NCBI GenBank assembly: GCA_024280455.1
Contig: JAJRQC010000173.1
Location: 1 to 37,887, forward strand
Length of the DNA stretch: 37,887 bases
Source: Deltaproteobacteria bacterium
Lineage (GTDB): Bacteria > Desulfobacterota > Desulfobulbia > Desulfobulbales > Desulfobulbaceae
Direction of reading: 5' to 3'
Position 1 is the first letter of the stretch. Each line of letters begins with the position of its first letter. A program made the position numbers and the translations under genes. The notes below the pieces were generated by a model. The model was not told the DNA's origin. It saw only the letters and a program-made list of their open reading frames with translations, and searched no databases. This document shows, piece after piece, positions 17,550-27,365 of the stretch.

Positions 17550-18638
17550 TCAGACCAGGCCGCCATAGCGATGCCAGGCGGCGCAGGTCCCCTCGCTGGA
17601 TACCATGCAGGGGCCCACCGGCGAGCCGGGAGTACACCGCCTGCCAAAAAGCGGACAGTCCCTGGGGCCGCAGATTCCTTTTAAAATTTCGCCGCAGCGG
17701 CATCCTTTTGGTTCTGCTGATTCAACCGGGGTAATATTCAATCTTTTGGTTGCGTCAAAATGTTCATATGCTTTCCGCAGCCCAAGGCCGCTTTTTTCGA
17801 TTACGCCAAGGCCACGCCACCGGCAGTCGACCGGAGTGAAAATTTTTTCAACAAGACCACGTGCCTTTACATTGCCTTTGCGAGTAACCACTCGACCGTA
17901 ACAGTTTTCAATTGTCGGTCGTTTTCCCTGAATCTGCCTGACCAGGGAAACAATGGCTCGCAGGATATCCGTTGGTTCAAATCCGGCCACAGCACAGGCC
18001 AGTCCATATTTATCGACCAGAAATTGAAAGCTGTCGGAACCGGAAATAATACTGACATGGCCAGGACAGAGCAGGCCATCCACCTGCAGCTCAGGGTCCT
18101 GCATCAAAGCGTCAAGAGGCGGCGGCATGACCTTGTTGGCCGGAAAAATAAAGAAATTATCAATACCCTGCCGCTCCGCTTCCAGCACCGTGGCCGCAAT
18201 GGTCGGAGTGGTGGTCTCAAAGCCGACACTTAGAAAAACGACCAGCCGGTACGGCCTCTCTTTTGCCAGAACAAGTGCATCCATTGGAGAATAGACAATC
18301 TCCACCTTTGCACCTGCCGCCCGGGCCTCGGCCAGTGAACCACGTGCTCCGGGCACACGGATCATGTCACCAAAGGTGGTTACCGTTACCTCCGGTCGGG
18401 ATGCCAATTCGATAAAACCATCGATAACGCCCGATGGCGTAACACAGACCGGACAGCCGGGTCCGGAGATCAGCTGAACCTTATCCGGCAGCATATCGCG
18501 AAGTCCATGCCGGAATATAGACATGGTGTGGGTGCCGCAAACCTCCATAACGCGAACCGGATCGGTAGTGATTCGGTGGAGCGTATTGCACAGTTTGTCA
18601 ACCAGTTCACGGCTGCGGTACTCGTCTACGTATTTCAT
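17550..18638 (-). CDS. hypD: Hydrogenase maturation protein HypD
   Basis: FeS scaffold that, with HypC, assembles the Fe(CN)2CO unit. The 362-aa protein has the conserved EVCGTHTMSIFRHG and GPGCPVCVTP motifs. A C-terminal cysteine set (CRCGEILKG, DCPLFG, CTPGSP, GPCMVS, GTCAAW) binds the [4Fe-4S] cluster. It overlaps the hypC stop by 4 bases, so the two partners are translationally coupled. No damage is visible. Confidence 0.96.
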   Translation of the reverse strand: MKYVDEYRSRELVDKLCNTLHRITTDPVRVMEVCGTHTMSIFRHGLRDMLPDKVQLISGPGCPVCVTPSGVIDGFIELASRPEVTVTTFGDMIRVPGARGSLAEARAAGAKVEIVYSPMDALVLAKERPYRLVVFLSVGFETTTPTIAATVLEAERQGIDNFFIFPANKVMPPPLDALMQDPELQVDGLLCPGHVSIISGSDSFQFLVDKYGLACAVAGFEPTDILRAIVSLVRQIQGKRPTIENCYGRVVTRKGNVKARGLVEKIFTPVDCRWRGLGVIEKSGLGLRKAYEHFDATKRLNITPVESAEPKGCRCGEILKGICGPRDCPLFGRRCTPGSPVGPCMVSSEGTCAAWHRYGGLV

Positions 18639-18907
18639 GTGAACTTTCCGCCGGGTTCCTCTTCTATGTCATTGGCAATCTCCCGTAGAAGCTGCAGGCT
18701 TTTTTCAGCATTTTCAGTATCCAGGCAGTTAATGGCAAATCCGGCATGGATAATCAGGTACTCACCGATCTCGGGCATACGATCCACCAGGTCAAGGCGA
18801 ATCTCTTTTTTCATTCCGTCTGCATTAACCACTGCGATAATTGGATTAAGAAGGCTGTCACCGCTGCCCTTGATTTCAACAACCTGCATGGGTATGGCAA
18901 GACACAT
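18635..18907 (-). CDS. hypC: Hydrogenase assembly chaperone HypC
   Basis: Small chaperone that carries the iron unit and docks to the large-subunit precursor. The 90-aa protein starts MCLAIPMQVVEI; Cys2 is the essential iron ligand. Its 5' end overlaps the out-of-frame tail of the damaged hypF gene (18876-18907). No second hypC/hybG is in the window, so this copy may serve all three hydrogenases. Confidence 0.96.
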   Translation of the reverse strand: MCLAIPMQVVEIKGSGDSLLNPIIAVVNADGMKKEIRLDLVDRMPEIGEYLIIHAGFAINCLDTENAEKSLQLLREIANDIEEEPGGKFT

Positions 18908-20079
18908 TTTCTTTTCCCTCTGTTAACTTTTTGTTTACGACATACAGCTGCCCCAGGGCAATGCCGCCATCGTTGATCGGGACCAGTTCACCGGTGTACG
19001 TGGTGCAGCCGTTTTCTTTTAAACGACGACGAAGTAGTCGCAGGGGCAATTTGTTCTGAGAACAACCCCCCTCCAAGTAAAACGGTATTGGTCGCAGGGT
19101 ATTTCACAAAAAAACTGAGTAAAATCTTGATGGTCGAGCGCACAAGCCAGAGGTGGAAGTAGAGGGCAATCTCAGTATTGGAGACACCTTTCCGCAGGTC
19201 TTCCAGAAGCCAGTAGATAAACGGTCGATAATCCAACAACAAGTTGTCGTTGTCCTGCTTGATGGTGGCAAAATAGCGACTTGAAACCGGGATAAAATCT
19301 GCCCTCTCATATGCATCCCAGGCAAGAGTCTCAAGTTCCATGGCCACCTGTCCTTCAAAGTCTACCTCCAGGCGGAGGCCAAGAAGAGCGGCCACTCCAT
19401 CAAAGAGCCGTCCGACGCTTGATGTTTGTGGCGTGTTAATACCAAGCACCATCATCTGGCGGATCCCGAAAAGCAATTCGCCTGGTGTCTTGCAAAGAGC
19501 TTCCGGCAATAAGGAGGTGTTTGATATATCTATCCCGGTGCCGGCAAGCAGAGCAATTTCCAATCGCCAGATTTCCCGGCCAGCGAGGTCACCACCTGGT
19601 ACCTGAAACTGTGCCAGGTGACCAAGTCGTTCATAGTCGGCCCCTTTCACATGGAGAAATTCCCCTCCCCAGATGGTGCCGTCGTCTCCAAGGCCCGCTC
19701 CGTCAAAAAGAACTGCGATTCCTTCCTCAAGGCCATGTTCCGCCATAATGGCAGCAGCATCAGGCGAGATGACGGTAGTGTCCCGCCCATTAGAATCACT
19801 TACCCCGATGATAAACCTGTCCGGTAAGTGTTGCTCATCTGTCTGGCGGATCTCCAGACTGTCAACTGTTGCCAGGGTCGGAGGAGCACGCCTGGTCGTT
19901 TCTATGAAACTGTCTAGGTCACCGGTGCGGCCGAAAAGATTTATTTCAACCCCTTGTGTGGAGTTAACCACTACACCGTTTAAGTCAAGACGGTTTGCCA
20001 GGTTATACACAAAAGGTCTGAAGCCGACCCCCTGCACAATGCCCTTCACGGTGACAGCTATTTGTATTTTTTCCGGCAT
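18876..20079 (-). pseudogene. hypF: hypF with internal deletion and a frameshift
   Basis: HypF normally has about 750 residues: acylphosphatase, two zinc fingers, YrdC and Kae1-like domains. Here the acylphosphatase part (GIVQGVGFRPFVYNLA) runs to VISPDAA and joins at once, in frame, to AIMAEHGLEEGIAVLFDG of the Kae1-like domain. Both zinc fingers, the YrdC domain and the HHHAH motif are absent, a loss of some 370 residues. Near 19063-19072 a run of six G on the coding strand shifts the frame: upstream reads LLGGG, and downstream family sequence (CSQNKLPLRLLRRRL, ELVPINDGGIALGQ) continues in another frame to the stop at 18876. It should be inactive as a carbamoyltransferase unless this is an assembly error. 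Confidence 0.88.
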
Positions 20080-20113
20080 TGTAGTGAGTTCTCTGTGAGC
20101 TGACCTGACCAGA

Positions 20114-21535
20114 TTAAAAATAGATACTTTCCGGCATGTCGATATCACGGTTACATATCCTGTCGGAGATAATCGAATCTACAGTTCGCCTGGCCTCAAT
20201 TATCATGTCATTTATTCCGATACCACCCCATCCAGAACCACATATATGTAATCCGGGATTTTCAACCATAACCCGCTTCTGCCATTCTAAAAGCCCCAGG
20301 TAACCATCCTCAAGCTGAGGGATCCCTGAACCGGCATGTATGATTTTGGAAAATACTGGATCACCCGAGATGGGGAGAAGTTGTGAAATGTCACGCAGTA
20401 CGTTGGCGAGTAATTTCCCATCATCCATTCTTACTCGTTCGGGATGACGTCGCCCACCGACCAGCACCTCAAGAAGAACATGACCTCTGGGCGATCGACC
20501 GGGAAACATGTTGTTCGAAAACATGGCGCCTAGCGCAAACCGTTTTTCCTGCTCCGGCGCGAGATAGCCGAAGCCAGCCGGAAATTGGCCCGTATCGGGG
20601 TAGCCGAGGGCAACATTTACTATCCGTGCTGTCGGTAAAGCTGTTATGGGAGAGGGGGGTATCTGGTAATTTTTATTTATAATATGCAGAGCAGCATTCA
20701 CCGGAAGGGCAAAAACAAGATTATTGCAATAATTAACGTTATCCGGCCCGATAACTTTCCAAAGTTTGCCGTGCTTGCAAAAGGATCTTACTTCGTAGTC
20801 GGAACGCAAATCGCAGTGTTCTGTATTGTTGAGCAACTGGCCAGTCAATGTTAAAGTAAGTTGTTCCATGCCTTCTGGAAAATTCTGCATGGCCGGCGGT
20901 TTTTTCGACTTCTGTTTATCGCAAACTGTAAACAACTCCTTTTTGAAGAGCCCCATCAAAACTGAACCGTGCTGCCGCTCCAGATGCCTTAGCCCCGGCA
21001 TAATTGCGTCAATTTTGATTCGTTCCGGATCTCCTGAAAAAGTTCCTGTCAGCGCAGCGTCAACCAGTGGTAATATACCGGTACCAAAGCGATATTCAGC
21101 CCAGTTTTTTACTGATGGCTCACCGGAGAGTGGTTTCTTCCACAAGTCGGCAAGAAGCCTGAATTTCGCCAGTGGACCTAATATCTTTGTTCTCAGGCAG
21201 GGGAATGGTTCCAGGGGAATGCGATGAAGCCTGTTTTCTTTGCAGATATATCGTGAAAACAATTCAAGCGGCGCCTGCTGAGCAACATGATCCAGGCCAA
21301 TATCCTTGAGCAGATTTATACTTTCCGGACAGTTATCAAGAAAACCATGTGGGCCGCCCTCAATCAGGAATCCTTCCTCCCGATAGGTGCGCACGGCCCC
21401 GCCGACCCGCTTCTCTTTTTCCAGCAGAAGTGTCCGGTGGTTCGGATTCTGCCGGAAAAGAAACCATGCAAGGCTTAAACCACTCAGGCCGGCCCCGATG
21501 ATAATTGTGTTGTAGGTCTTATACGTTTTATTCAT
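20114..21535 (-). CDS. hemY: Protoporphyrinogen/coproporphyrinogen oxidase (HemY/HemG-type flavoprotein)
   Basis: FAD-dependent oxidase of late haem synthesis. The 473-aa protein starts with a Rossmann FAD fold (TIIIGAGLSGLSLAWFL, then an acidic E in LLLEKEKRVGG). It ends with the family's GSGWGGIGINDMIIEARRT FAD motif. Which porphyrinogen it uses cannot be told from sequence alone. It leads the hyp/hyb run on the minus strand, with 35 bases to hypF. The link to hydrogenases may be haem supply for c-type cytochromes. An in-frame ATG at 21541 is an alternative start; 21535 has an AGGA 5 bases upstream. Confidence 0.9.
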   Translation of the reverse strand: MNKTYKTYNTIIIGAGLSGLSLAWFLFRQNPNHRTLLLEKEKRVGGAVRTYREEGFLIEGGPHGFLDNCPESINLLKDIGLDHVAQQAPLELFSRYICKENRLHRIPLEPFPCLRTKILGPLAKFRLLADLWKKPLSGEPSVKNWAEYRFGTGILPLVDAALTGTFSGDPERIKIDAIMPGLRHLERQHGSVLMGLFKKELFTVCDKQKSKKPPAMQNFPEGMEQLTLTLTGQLLNNTEHCDLRSDYEVRSFCKHGKLWKVIGPDNVNYCNNLVFALPVNAALHIINKNYQIPPSPITALPTARIVNVALGYPDTGQFPAGFGYLAPEQEKRFALGAMFSNNMFPGRSPRGHVLLEVLVGGRRHPERVRMDDGKLLANVLRDISQLLPISGDPVFSKIIHAGSGIPQLEDGYLGLLEWQKRVMVENPGLHICGSGWGGIGINDMIIEARRTVDSIISDRICNRDIDMPESIYF

Positions 21536-21541
21536 AACCAT

Positions 21542-21839
21542 CCTGTTTAGAGAAAAGACTCGACACCAACGGTGGATAGTCTGTAACTTGTCATTTCGTC
21601 ATACCGTGTTAAAATGTGCGTTTTTGATTTTTACGAGACCGTCAATTTTGATAGCCTCGAAGCACGGTTCATTTTTTATACAAAGATACCATTAAAATAT
21701 AAAAGCCCACGTGGAAAACGCAGTGATTGTGCAATTTGTGCGTAGTTGTGCCGAGATTTTATTCTTTCAGGCGTTGACATCACACCGGTAACCTATTAAA
21801 TAAAAAAAATCAATATAAATGCACAACGGCGGAGGCTGT
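21542..21839. promoter_or_regulatory. Divergent control region for the hemY-hyp-hyb and hdr-mvh runs
   Basis: This intergenic stretch holds TTGTGC three times on the plus strand (21727-21732, 21736-21741, 21746-21751), spaced 9 and 10 bases. A consensus TTGACA -35 box lies at 21774-21779 with an AT-rich -10 candidate at 21796-21802, suited to the plus-strand operon. TGCACAA (the same motif reversed) recurs at 21820-21826 and 21841-21847, exactly 21 bases apart, around the protease start. It may be the binding site of a shared hydrogen- or redox-responsive regulator. I could not define a minus-strand promoter. Confidence 0.4.
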
Positions 21840-22340
21840 ATGCACAATGCTAATCCTTTCGGACTGATGGTTTTCGGTTGTGGTAATGTGCTGATTGGTG
21901 ACGACGGATTCGGACCGGCCGTAATTGCCGACCTGGAATCTGGATGCATCGCCTCGCCTGAAGTGGTATTGAAAGACGTGGGAACAGGAATCCGGGAATA
22001 TTTGTTTGACTTCATTCTTGCCCCTGAGATTGCCCCGAATATGCTCATTATCCTAGATGCAGTTGATTTTAAGGATCGCGAACCGGGTGAGGTCTTTATT
22101 ATTACTCCGGACACCATCCCTGCTGAAAAAATCCATGATTTTTCCCTGCATCAATTTCCTACCATAAACCTGTTGCAGGAACTTGCCGAACATACCGGCT
22201 CAACCGTGTACATCATTGCGGCTCAGGTTGAATATATCCCGACAGCAATATCGCCGGGCCTGACACCCGCCATGAAAAAGGCTGTACAGCGGGCAAGCAT
22301 GGAAGTGAGACGGATAATAGCTGCAACCTGTGCCCAATAA
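21840..22340 (+). CDS. Group 3 hydrogenase maturation endopeptidase (FrhD/HycI-like)
   Basis: A 166-aa nickel-dependent protease for the Mvh-type large subunit encoded downstream. Motifs include VFGCGNVLIGDDGFGP, with a metal-binding Asp where HybD has Glu, DAVDF, and a later H in FSLHQFP. The start at 21840 is set by GGAGG at 21831-21835; an in-frame ATG at 21819 lacks one. It opens the operon 15 bases before the HdrD-like gene. Its expected substrate is the selenocysteine-containing large subunit, whose tail follows DPU-MSCATH. Confidence 0.9.
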   Translation: MHNANPFGLMVFGCGNVLIGDDGFGPAVIADLESGCIASPEVVLKDVGTGIREYLFDFILAPEIAPNMLIILDAVDFKDREPGEVFIITPDTIPAEKIHDFSLHQFPTINLLQELAEHTGSTVYIIAAQVEYIPTAISPGLTPAMKKAVQRASMEVRRIIAATCAQ

Positions 22341-22355
22341 AAAAGGAGGCCTTAT

Positions 22356-23846
22356 ATGAATTATGAGTTCAGAGTCAATGAGCTGGCCGAGGAATTCGGT
22401 GTTCACAGAAATACGATCCGTAACTGGATAAAAAGCGGAGCGATCAAAGTCGACAAGGGGCCTGGACGTCAGTACACTATGGAATGGGAAGATTATCGGG
22501 CCCTGTGTGAAAAGTTCGGGCGTAAACCCCGTTTGAACCCTAATCATCATTATGATCCGGCGGAGTTGCAGAAAATTTCCACGGTGGTTGAGCTGCCTCC
22601 ATTCCATCTGGACAGTCGAAGAAAAACCCTTTACGACGATCCCTCATGGGCCGACACTTGCCTTACCTGCGGCACCTGCGCCTCAGCCTGTCCTATTTCA
22701 GGCATTGACGGCCTTGACCCCCGTAAGGTCGTACGCATGGCCTTTCTTGGCCTGGAAGAAGAACTGCTCGCATCCAACTGGCCCTGGAAATGTACCATGT
22801 GTGGAAAATGTGAAGAAGCATGTCCAATGGACGTAGAAATCGTGCAGCTTATGCGTCGTATTCGCTCACGTCGTGAACGGGACAAAGTGCCTGGACCCAT
22901 TCACAAGGGTGTGGTCACCTGCCTGGAGCGAGGAAACAACCTGGGTATTCCTAAGGAAGATTTTCTTTTTCTTCTTGAGGAGCTGGGTGATGAACTGGCT
23001 GAAGACGGATGCACAGGATTCAAGACACCGCTGGATAAGCATGGTGCCAGGTTGCTGGTAACAGTGAATTCCAAGGAACCGTTTGCCGAACCAGATGATC
23101 TTAAATGGTGGTGGAAAATATTTTACGCTGCTGAGGAATCCTGGACCATCCCCTCCAGCAATTGGGAAGGTGTCAACTGGGGTTTATTTTCAGGGGACGA
23201 CGAGGCCATGAAGACCATCGTCGGCCGAATTGTTGATAACATGCGGCGACTCAACTGTTCGGCCCTGCTTTTGCCGGAGTGAGGCCATGCATACTATGCG
23301 ACCCGGTCCGGGTTGCAGAAATGGTATCCCGAAGCACTCAATGAATTTAAGATATATTCTATTTTTGACCTGTTGATGGAATATATAGAGAATGACAGGA
23401 TTACCCTGAATCCCGAATTGCACACCAAGCTGACAACATATCACGACCCATGCAATTACGGCAGGAAATCGCTTAAAGCCTTTGGACACGGTTACTTTGA
23501 AGAAGGCCGCACAATCACCCGTGCCTGTTGCCCGGATTTTATCGAGATGATCCCTGCAGGAAACGGCAACTACTGCTGTGGCGCCGGCGGGGGAGCCTGG
23601 GCGATGCCCTATTCCGCAGAACGGGTCTATTACGGTAGGGTCAAGGCCAGGCAAATTCAGGAAACAGGGGCGGAACTGGTTATTGCTCCATGCCATAACT
23701 GTCGTGACCAGTTTAAAAAATCTCTCAACCAGGAATATGAGCTTGGGATTGAAGTTAAATATTTATGGGAGCTGGTATCGGACTCTCTTATCCTTCCGGA
23801 GACCGTAGCACAGGATTCAGGCACAAACGAACACGGAGACCATTAA
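22356..23846 (+). CDS. HTH-ferredoxin-HdrD-like selenoprotein
   Basis: A 496-aa protein read through one UGA (23280-23282, residue 309). Residues ~5-35 form a MerR/excisionase-like helix-turn-helix (VNELAEEFGVHRNTIRNWIK). Residues 102-112 and 146-156 are HdrC-type [4Fe-4S] motifs (CLTCGTCASACP, CTMCGKCEEACP). The rest resembles the HdrB/HdrD CCG domain: LLPE-U-GHAYY, HDPCNYGRKS (C366), CC at 391-392, CCGAGGG at 407-408 and CHNC at 446-449. In relatives the UGA position is the Cys of ECGHA. Frame and similarity continue on both sides, and a SECIS-like hairpin follows. A start with AGGAGG 7 bases upstream supports the HTH as part of the protein. It is likely the disulfide-reducing subunit of the Hdr complex; a regulatory role for the HTH is speculative. 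Confidence 0.88.
23298..23316 (+). promoter_or_regulatory. SECIS-like stem-loop of the HdrD-like gene
   Basis: GCGACCC (23298-23304) pairs with GGGTTGC (23310-23316), seven pairs including one G-U, around a GGTCC loop. The loop begins 22 nt after the UGA at 23280-23282. Bacterial SECIS elements lie just downstream of the UGA within the coding region and have a GGU-type apical loop for SelB, as in E. coli fdhF. Binding by SelB is inferred. Confidence 0.75.
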
Positions 23847-23847
23847 T

Positions 23848-26800
23848 ATGTTGAACAGCAAGACTGTTGGGTCGGCCATGGTGGTCGGAGGTGGCATTGC
23901 AGGGATGCAGGCCGCTCTCGATATTGCAGACGCTGGATATTTTGTCTATCTGATTGAATATACGGGGGCTATCGGAGGCGCCATGGCCCAGCTTGATAAA
24001 ACCTTCCCTACAAACGATTGCTCCATGTGAATTATTGCGCCAAAACTGGTTGAGTGCGGTCGGCACTTGAACATAAAGTTAATGACACTCTGTGAGGTGA
24101 CGGAAGTTGCCGGCGGAGTAGGGGATTTCAGGGTAACCGTCATGGAGCGCCCTCGGTATGTTGACGTGGACAAATGTATTGCCTGCGGAGAGTGCGCAAC
24201 AATATGTCCGAAAAAGGTAGATGACGAATACAATGCCGGAACCGGAAAACGAAAAGCCGTGTATGTCAAATACGCCCAGGCGGTTCCATTGAAATATCAG
24301 ATTGATGAACAGGCCTGTATCCGGATGAAAAAACCAGGTCGTTGTGGAGCCTGTGCAAAGGCATGCCCTGCCGGAGCCATTCGTTTCGATGACACCGAAA
24401 AGATGCATGAAATTGAGGTTGGATCCATAATCCTTGCCCCTGGGTTTGAAGGGTTTGACCCCAGTGGTACCGGGGTGTACGGATATGGCGATTATCCAAA
24501 TGTTATCACCTCCATGCAGCTTGAACGTTACCTGTCTGCTTCCGGCCCCACTGAAGGACAGCTGGTTCGTCCATCCGATGGAAAACCGGTGCGCAGGATG
24601 GCCTTCCTGCAGTGTATCGGCTCCCGGGATGAAAACGTCTGCGGAAAGAGTTACTGCTCTTCGGTCTGCTGCATGTATGCCATCAAAGAGGCGGTTATTG
24701 CCGGGGAGCATGTCCCGGAGTTGCAGACTTCCATTTTTTACATGGATATGCGAACCCATGGTAAGGGATTTGATGAATACTACCAGCGGGCAAAAAACGA
24801 GGCCGGAATACGTTTTGTTCGCTGCCGTGTCAATGGGGTTGAACCCGAAGGCAAGAGAGGGGATCTGCGGCTCCATTATGTCAACGAAGAGGGACGTCAG
24901 GTGGAAGAATTTTTTGATCTGGTTGTGCTCTCCATCGGCCTGGAAACGCCCAGGCATGTTCTGGAACTTGCAGAAAAAACGGACATCAGGCTGACGCCGC
25001 ATAATTTTGCCGCTGTTTCAGATTTTGCACCGGTATCCACATCGCAGGCGGGAATTTTTGCCTGTGGTGCCTTTGCCGGCCCCAAGGATATCCCTCAGTC
25101 TGTCATGGAAGGGTCAGCCGCCGCAGCCGCAGCTGCAGATATTCTTTCCCCGGCCCGGCATGAAATGACCATGGAGAAAACCTTTCCACCTGAACGTGAT
25201 ATCCTAGGCGAAGCGTTACGAATCGGTGTTTTTGTCTGTCACTGCGGATCCAATATTGCAGGATACGTAGACGTAGAAGAGGTTGCCGATTACGCGGCCA
25301 CCCTGCCTGGGGTGGTACATGTGGAGCGCAATCTGTTCACCTGTTCCCAGGATACTCAGGAATTGATGGTCAAGGTAATCCAAAAGCAGAACCTCAACAG
25401 GATTGTTGTTGCAGCCTGCACACCCCGAACCCATGAACCACTGTTCCATGAAACGATCAAGGCGGCCGGCTTGAATGAATATCTCTTTGAGATGGCCAAT
25501 ATCCGCAATCAGAATTCCTGGGTACACGCTGGCGATAAAAAGGTCGCAACACGAAAGGCACAGGATCTGACCAGAATGGCTGTGGCAAAGGTCGCCTGGC
25601 AGAATCCGCTGCAGAATTTTGCCGTGCCCATCACCCATAATGCATTGGTTATCGGGGGAGGGCTGGCCGGAATGGCTGCGGCCAGAAATCTTGCCCGACA
25701 GGGATTTCCGGTTGACCTTGTTGAACGTTCGGGGGTGCTTGGCGGTAATGCCATTCATCTACATAATACCTGGTCCGGAGAACATATCCCCCATCACCTG
25801 TATGGATTGATCAGTGATGTCTCCAACAGCAAGATGATCACCATCCACTCCGAAACCGAGGTGGTCGAGGCTCAAGGGTATGTGGGTAAATTCAAAACAA
25901 CCATAAAGGGCAGAAACGGCGTAAAGCAAATAATAGAACACGGCGTGACGATTGTTGCCACCGGTGGTGGCCGATTGATGCCGGATGAATACGGCTATCG
26001 TAAGTACAGGGGAGTCGTCTCTGCCATCGAATTTGACAAGCTCTGGGAAATTAATGACAAACAGGTCCGGGCCAGCAACGCTTTTGTCTTTATCCAGTGC
26101 GTCGGTTCCCGGGAACCGGAGCGCAATTATTGCTCCAAGGTTTGCTGCACCCATTCGGTACAATCAGCCATTGAATTAAAGAAAGAAGACCCAGGTCGCC
26201 GTGTGTATATACTCTACCGTGACATGAGAACCTATGGCCAGCGGGAAACCCTGTACAAAAAGGCCAGGGAAATGGGCGTGGTGTGCATCAATTATGAGCT
26301 GCATGGCAAGCCCAAGGTCGACAGGAGCGACAACGGTTTTGAGGTCGAGGTCTGGGATCATGTCCTGCATAGACCACTGCTCATCTCTGCAGATATGATT
26401 GTTCTTGCAGCAGCCATTATTCCTGGCAGCGGTGCAAAAAAACTGGCCCGTATGTACAAACTTCCAATGGATAAGTATGGTTTTTTTCAGGAAGCTCATA
26501 CCAAATTGCGACCAGTTGACTTCGCTACCGACGGAATTTTTCTTGCCGGCATGGCCCATTATCCCAAACCTGTAGAAGAATCTATTGCTCAGGCTCTGGC
26601 TGCCTCGGCAAGAGCAGCGACCCTGTTGTCCAGAGACCAAGTCCTCCTGGATGCTATCAAGGCCGAGGTCGATCCGGATTGCTGTGACGGTTGCGCGCTC
26701 TGTATAGACGTCTGTCCTTACCATGCCATCAGTCTGGTGGAAGAGACGGATGATGCCGGTGTTCTCCACAAGCTGGTGACCATTAACAAGGCTCACTGCA

Positions 26801-26907
26801 AAGGTTGCGGACTCTGCCAGGGTACCTGTCCCAAACGCGGCATTGCGGTTGCAGGCTTTACCTTTAAACAGCTTGAAAGCCAGCTTGACGCCGCTCTTGC
26901 TATGTGA
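23848..26907 (+). CDS. hdrA: Heterodisulfide reductase subunit HdrA, selenoprotein, extended form
   Basis: Flavin-bifurcating core of the Hdr-Mvh complex, 1019 aa including Sec61 (UGA 24028-24030). The context is TNDCSM-U-IIAPKLVE where the family has TNDCSMC. There is a first FAD fold (GGGIAGMQAALDIADAG), two [4Fe-4S] motifs at ~110-121 and ~157-173, then a second, complete HdrA: an N-terminal CHCGSNIAG domain, a second FAD fold (~598, VIGGGLAGMAAARNLA) and a C-terminal two-cluster ferredoxin (~945-957, ~984-994). It is therefore a tandem HdrA lacking only the first copy's N-terminal domain. HdrA is a known selenoprotein in some methanogens. The gene begins one base after the previous stop. 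Confidence 0.93.
24049..24072 (+). promoter_or_regulatory. SECIS-like stem-loop of hdrA
   Basis: GTT plus GAGTGC (24049-24057) pairs with GCACTT and, after one bulged G, AAC (24063-24072), leaving a GGTCG loop at 24058-24062. The loop begins 27 nt after the UGA, slightly farther than in the three sister genes. The loop resembles that of the HdrD-like gene (GGTCC). Confidence 0.7.
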
Positions 26908-26930
26908 ACTGTTAAAATGGAGAGAATACG

Positions 26931-27356
26931 ATGCGTTTTGAACCAAAAATAATCGCCTTCTGCTGCAACTGGTGTGCTTATGCTGCCGCAGATCTGGCAG
27001 GTACATCCAGAATGCAGTACCCTTCTAATGTCCGTATAATCAGAGTCATGTGTACAGGCATGGTCCACCCTGAAATGATTTTGCGATCCTTTGCCAAGGG
27101 TGCTGACGGGACAATGGTTCTGGGCTGACATCTTGGTGAATGTCATTACCTGGATGGTAATCACAAGGCCTTGTCCCGGGTGGATATGCTACATGAGTTA
27201 ATGGAAGATTTCGGCTATGAAAAGGATCGGCTCATGCTGGCCTGGTGTTCATCTGCTGAACCGGACAAGTTTGTTGAAGCTGTCACCACCATGACTGCCC
27301 ATATAAAACAACTTGGCCCTATTGCTGCTGATTCGTATGCTTGGCAGTCTGCATAG
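26931..27356 (+). CDS. mvhD: MvhD/VhuD electron-transfer subunit, selenoprotein
   Basis: Small [2Fe-2S]-type adaptor that passes electrons from the Mvh hydrogenase to HdrA. The 141-aa protein includes Sec66 (UGA 27126-27128). It shows [15 protein letters not shown] and [13 protein letters not shown] before the UGA, and [20 protein letters not shown] after it. The family has GCHPGDCHY, so Sec replaces the first of two conserved cysteines. The frame continues to a stop at 27354-27356, and the C-terminus matches the family ([16 protein letters not shown]). VhuD of some methanogens is likewise a selenoprotein. It lies between hdrA and mvhG, the usual order. Confidence 0.93.
27141..27165 (+). promoter_or_regulatory. 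SECIS-like stem-loop of mvhD
   Basis: TGTCATTACC (27141-27150) pairs with GGTAATCACA (27156-27165), ten positions with one C-C mismatch, around a TGGAT loop. The loop starts 22 nt after the UGA. It is the longest and most regular of the four stem-loops. Confidence 0.8.
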
Positions 27357-27365
27357 GAGGATATT

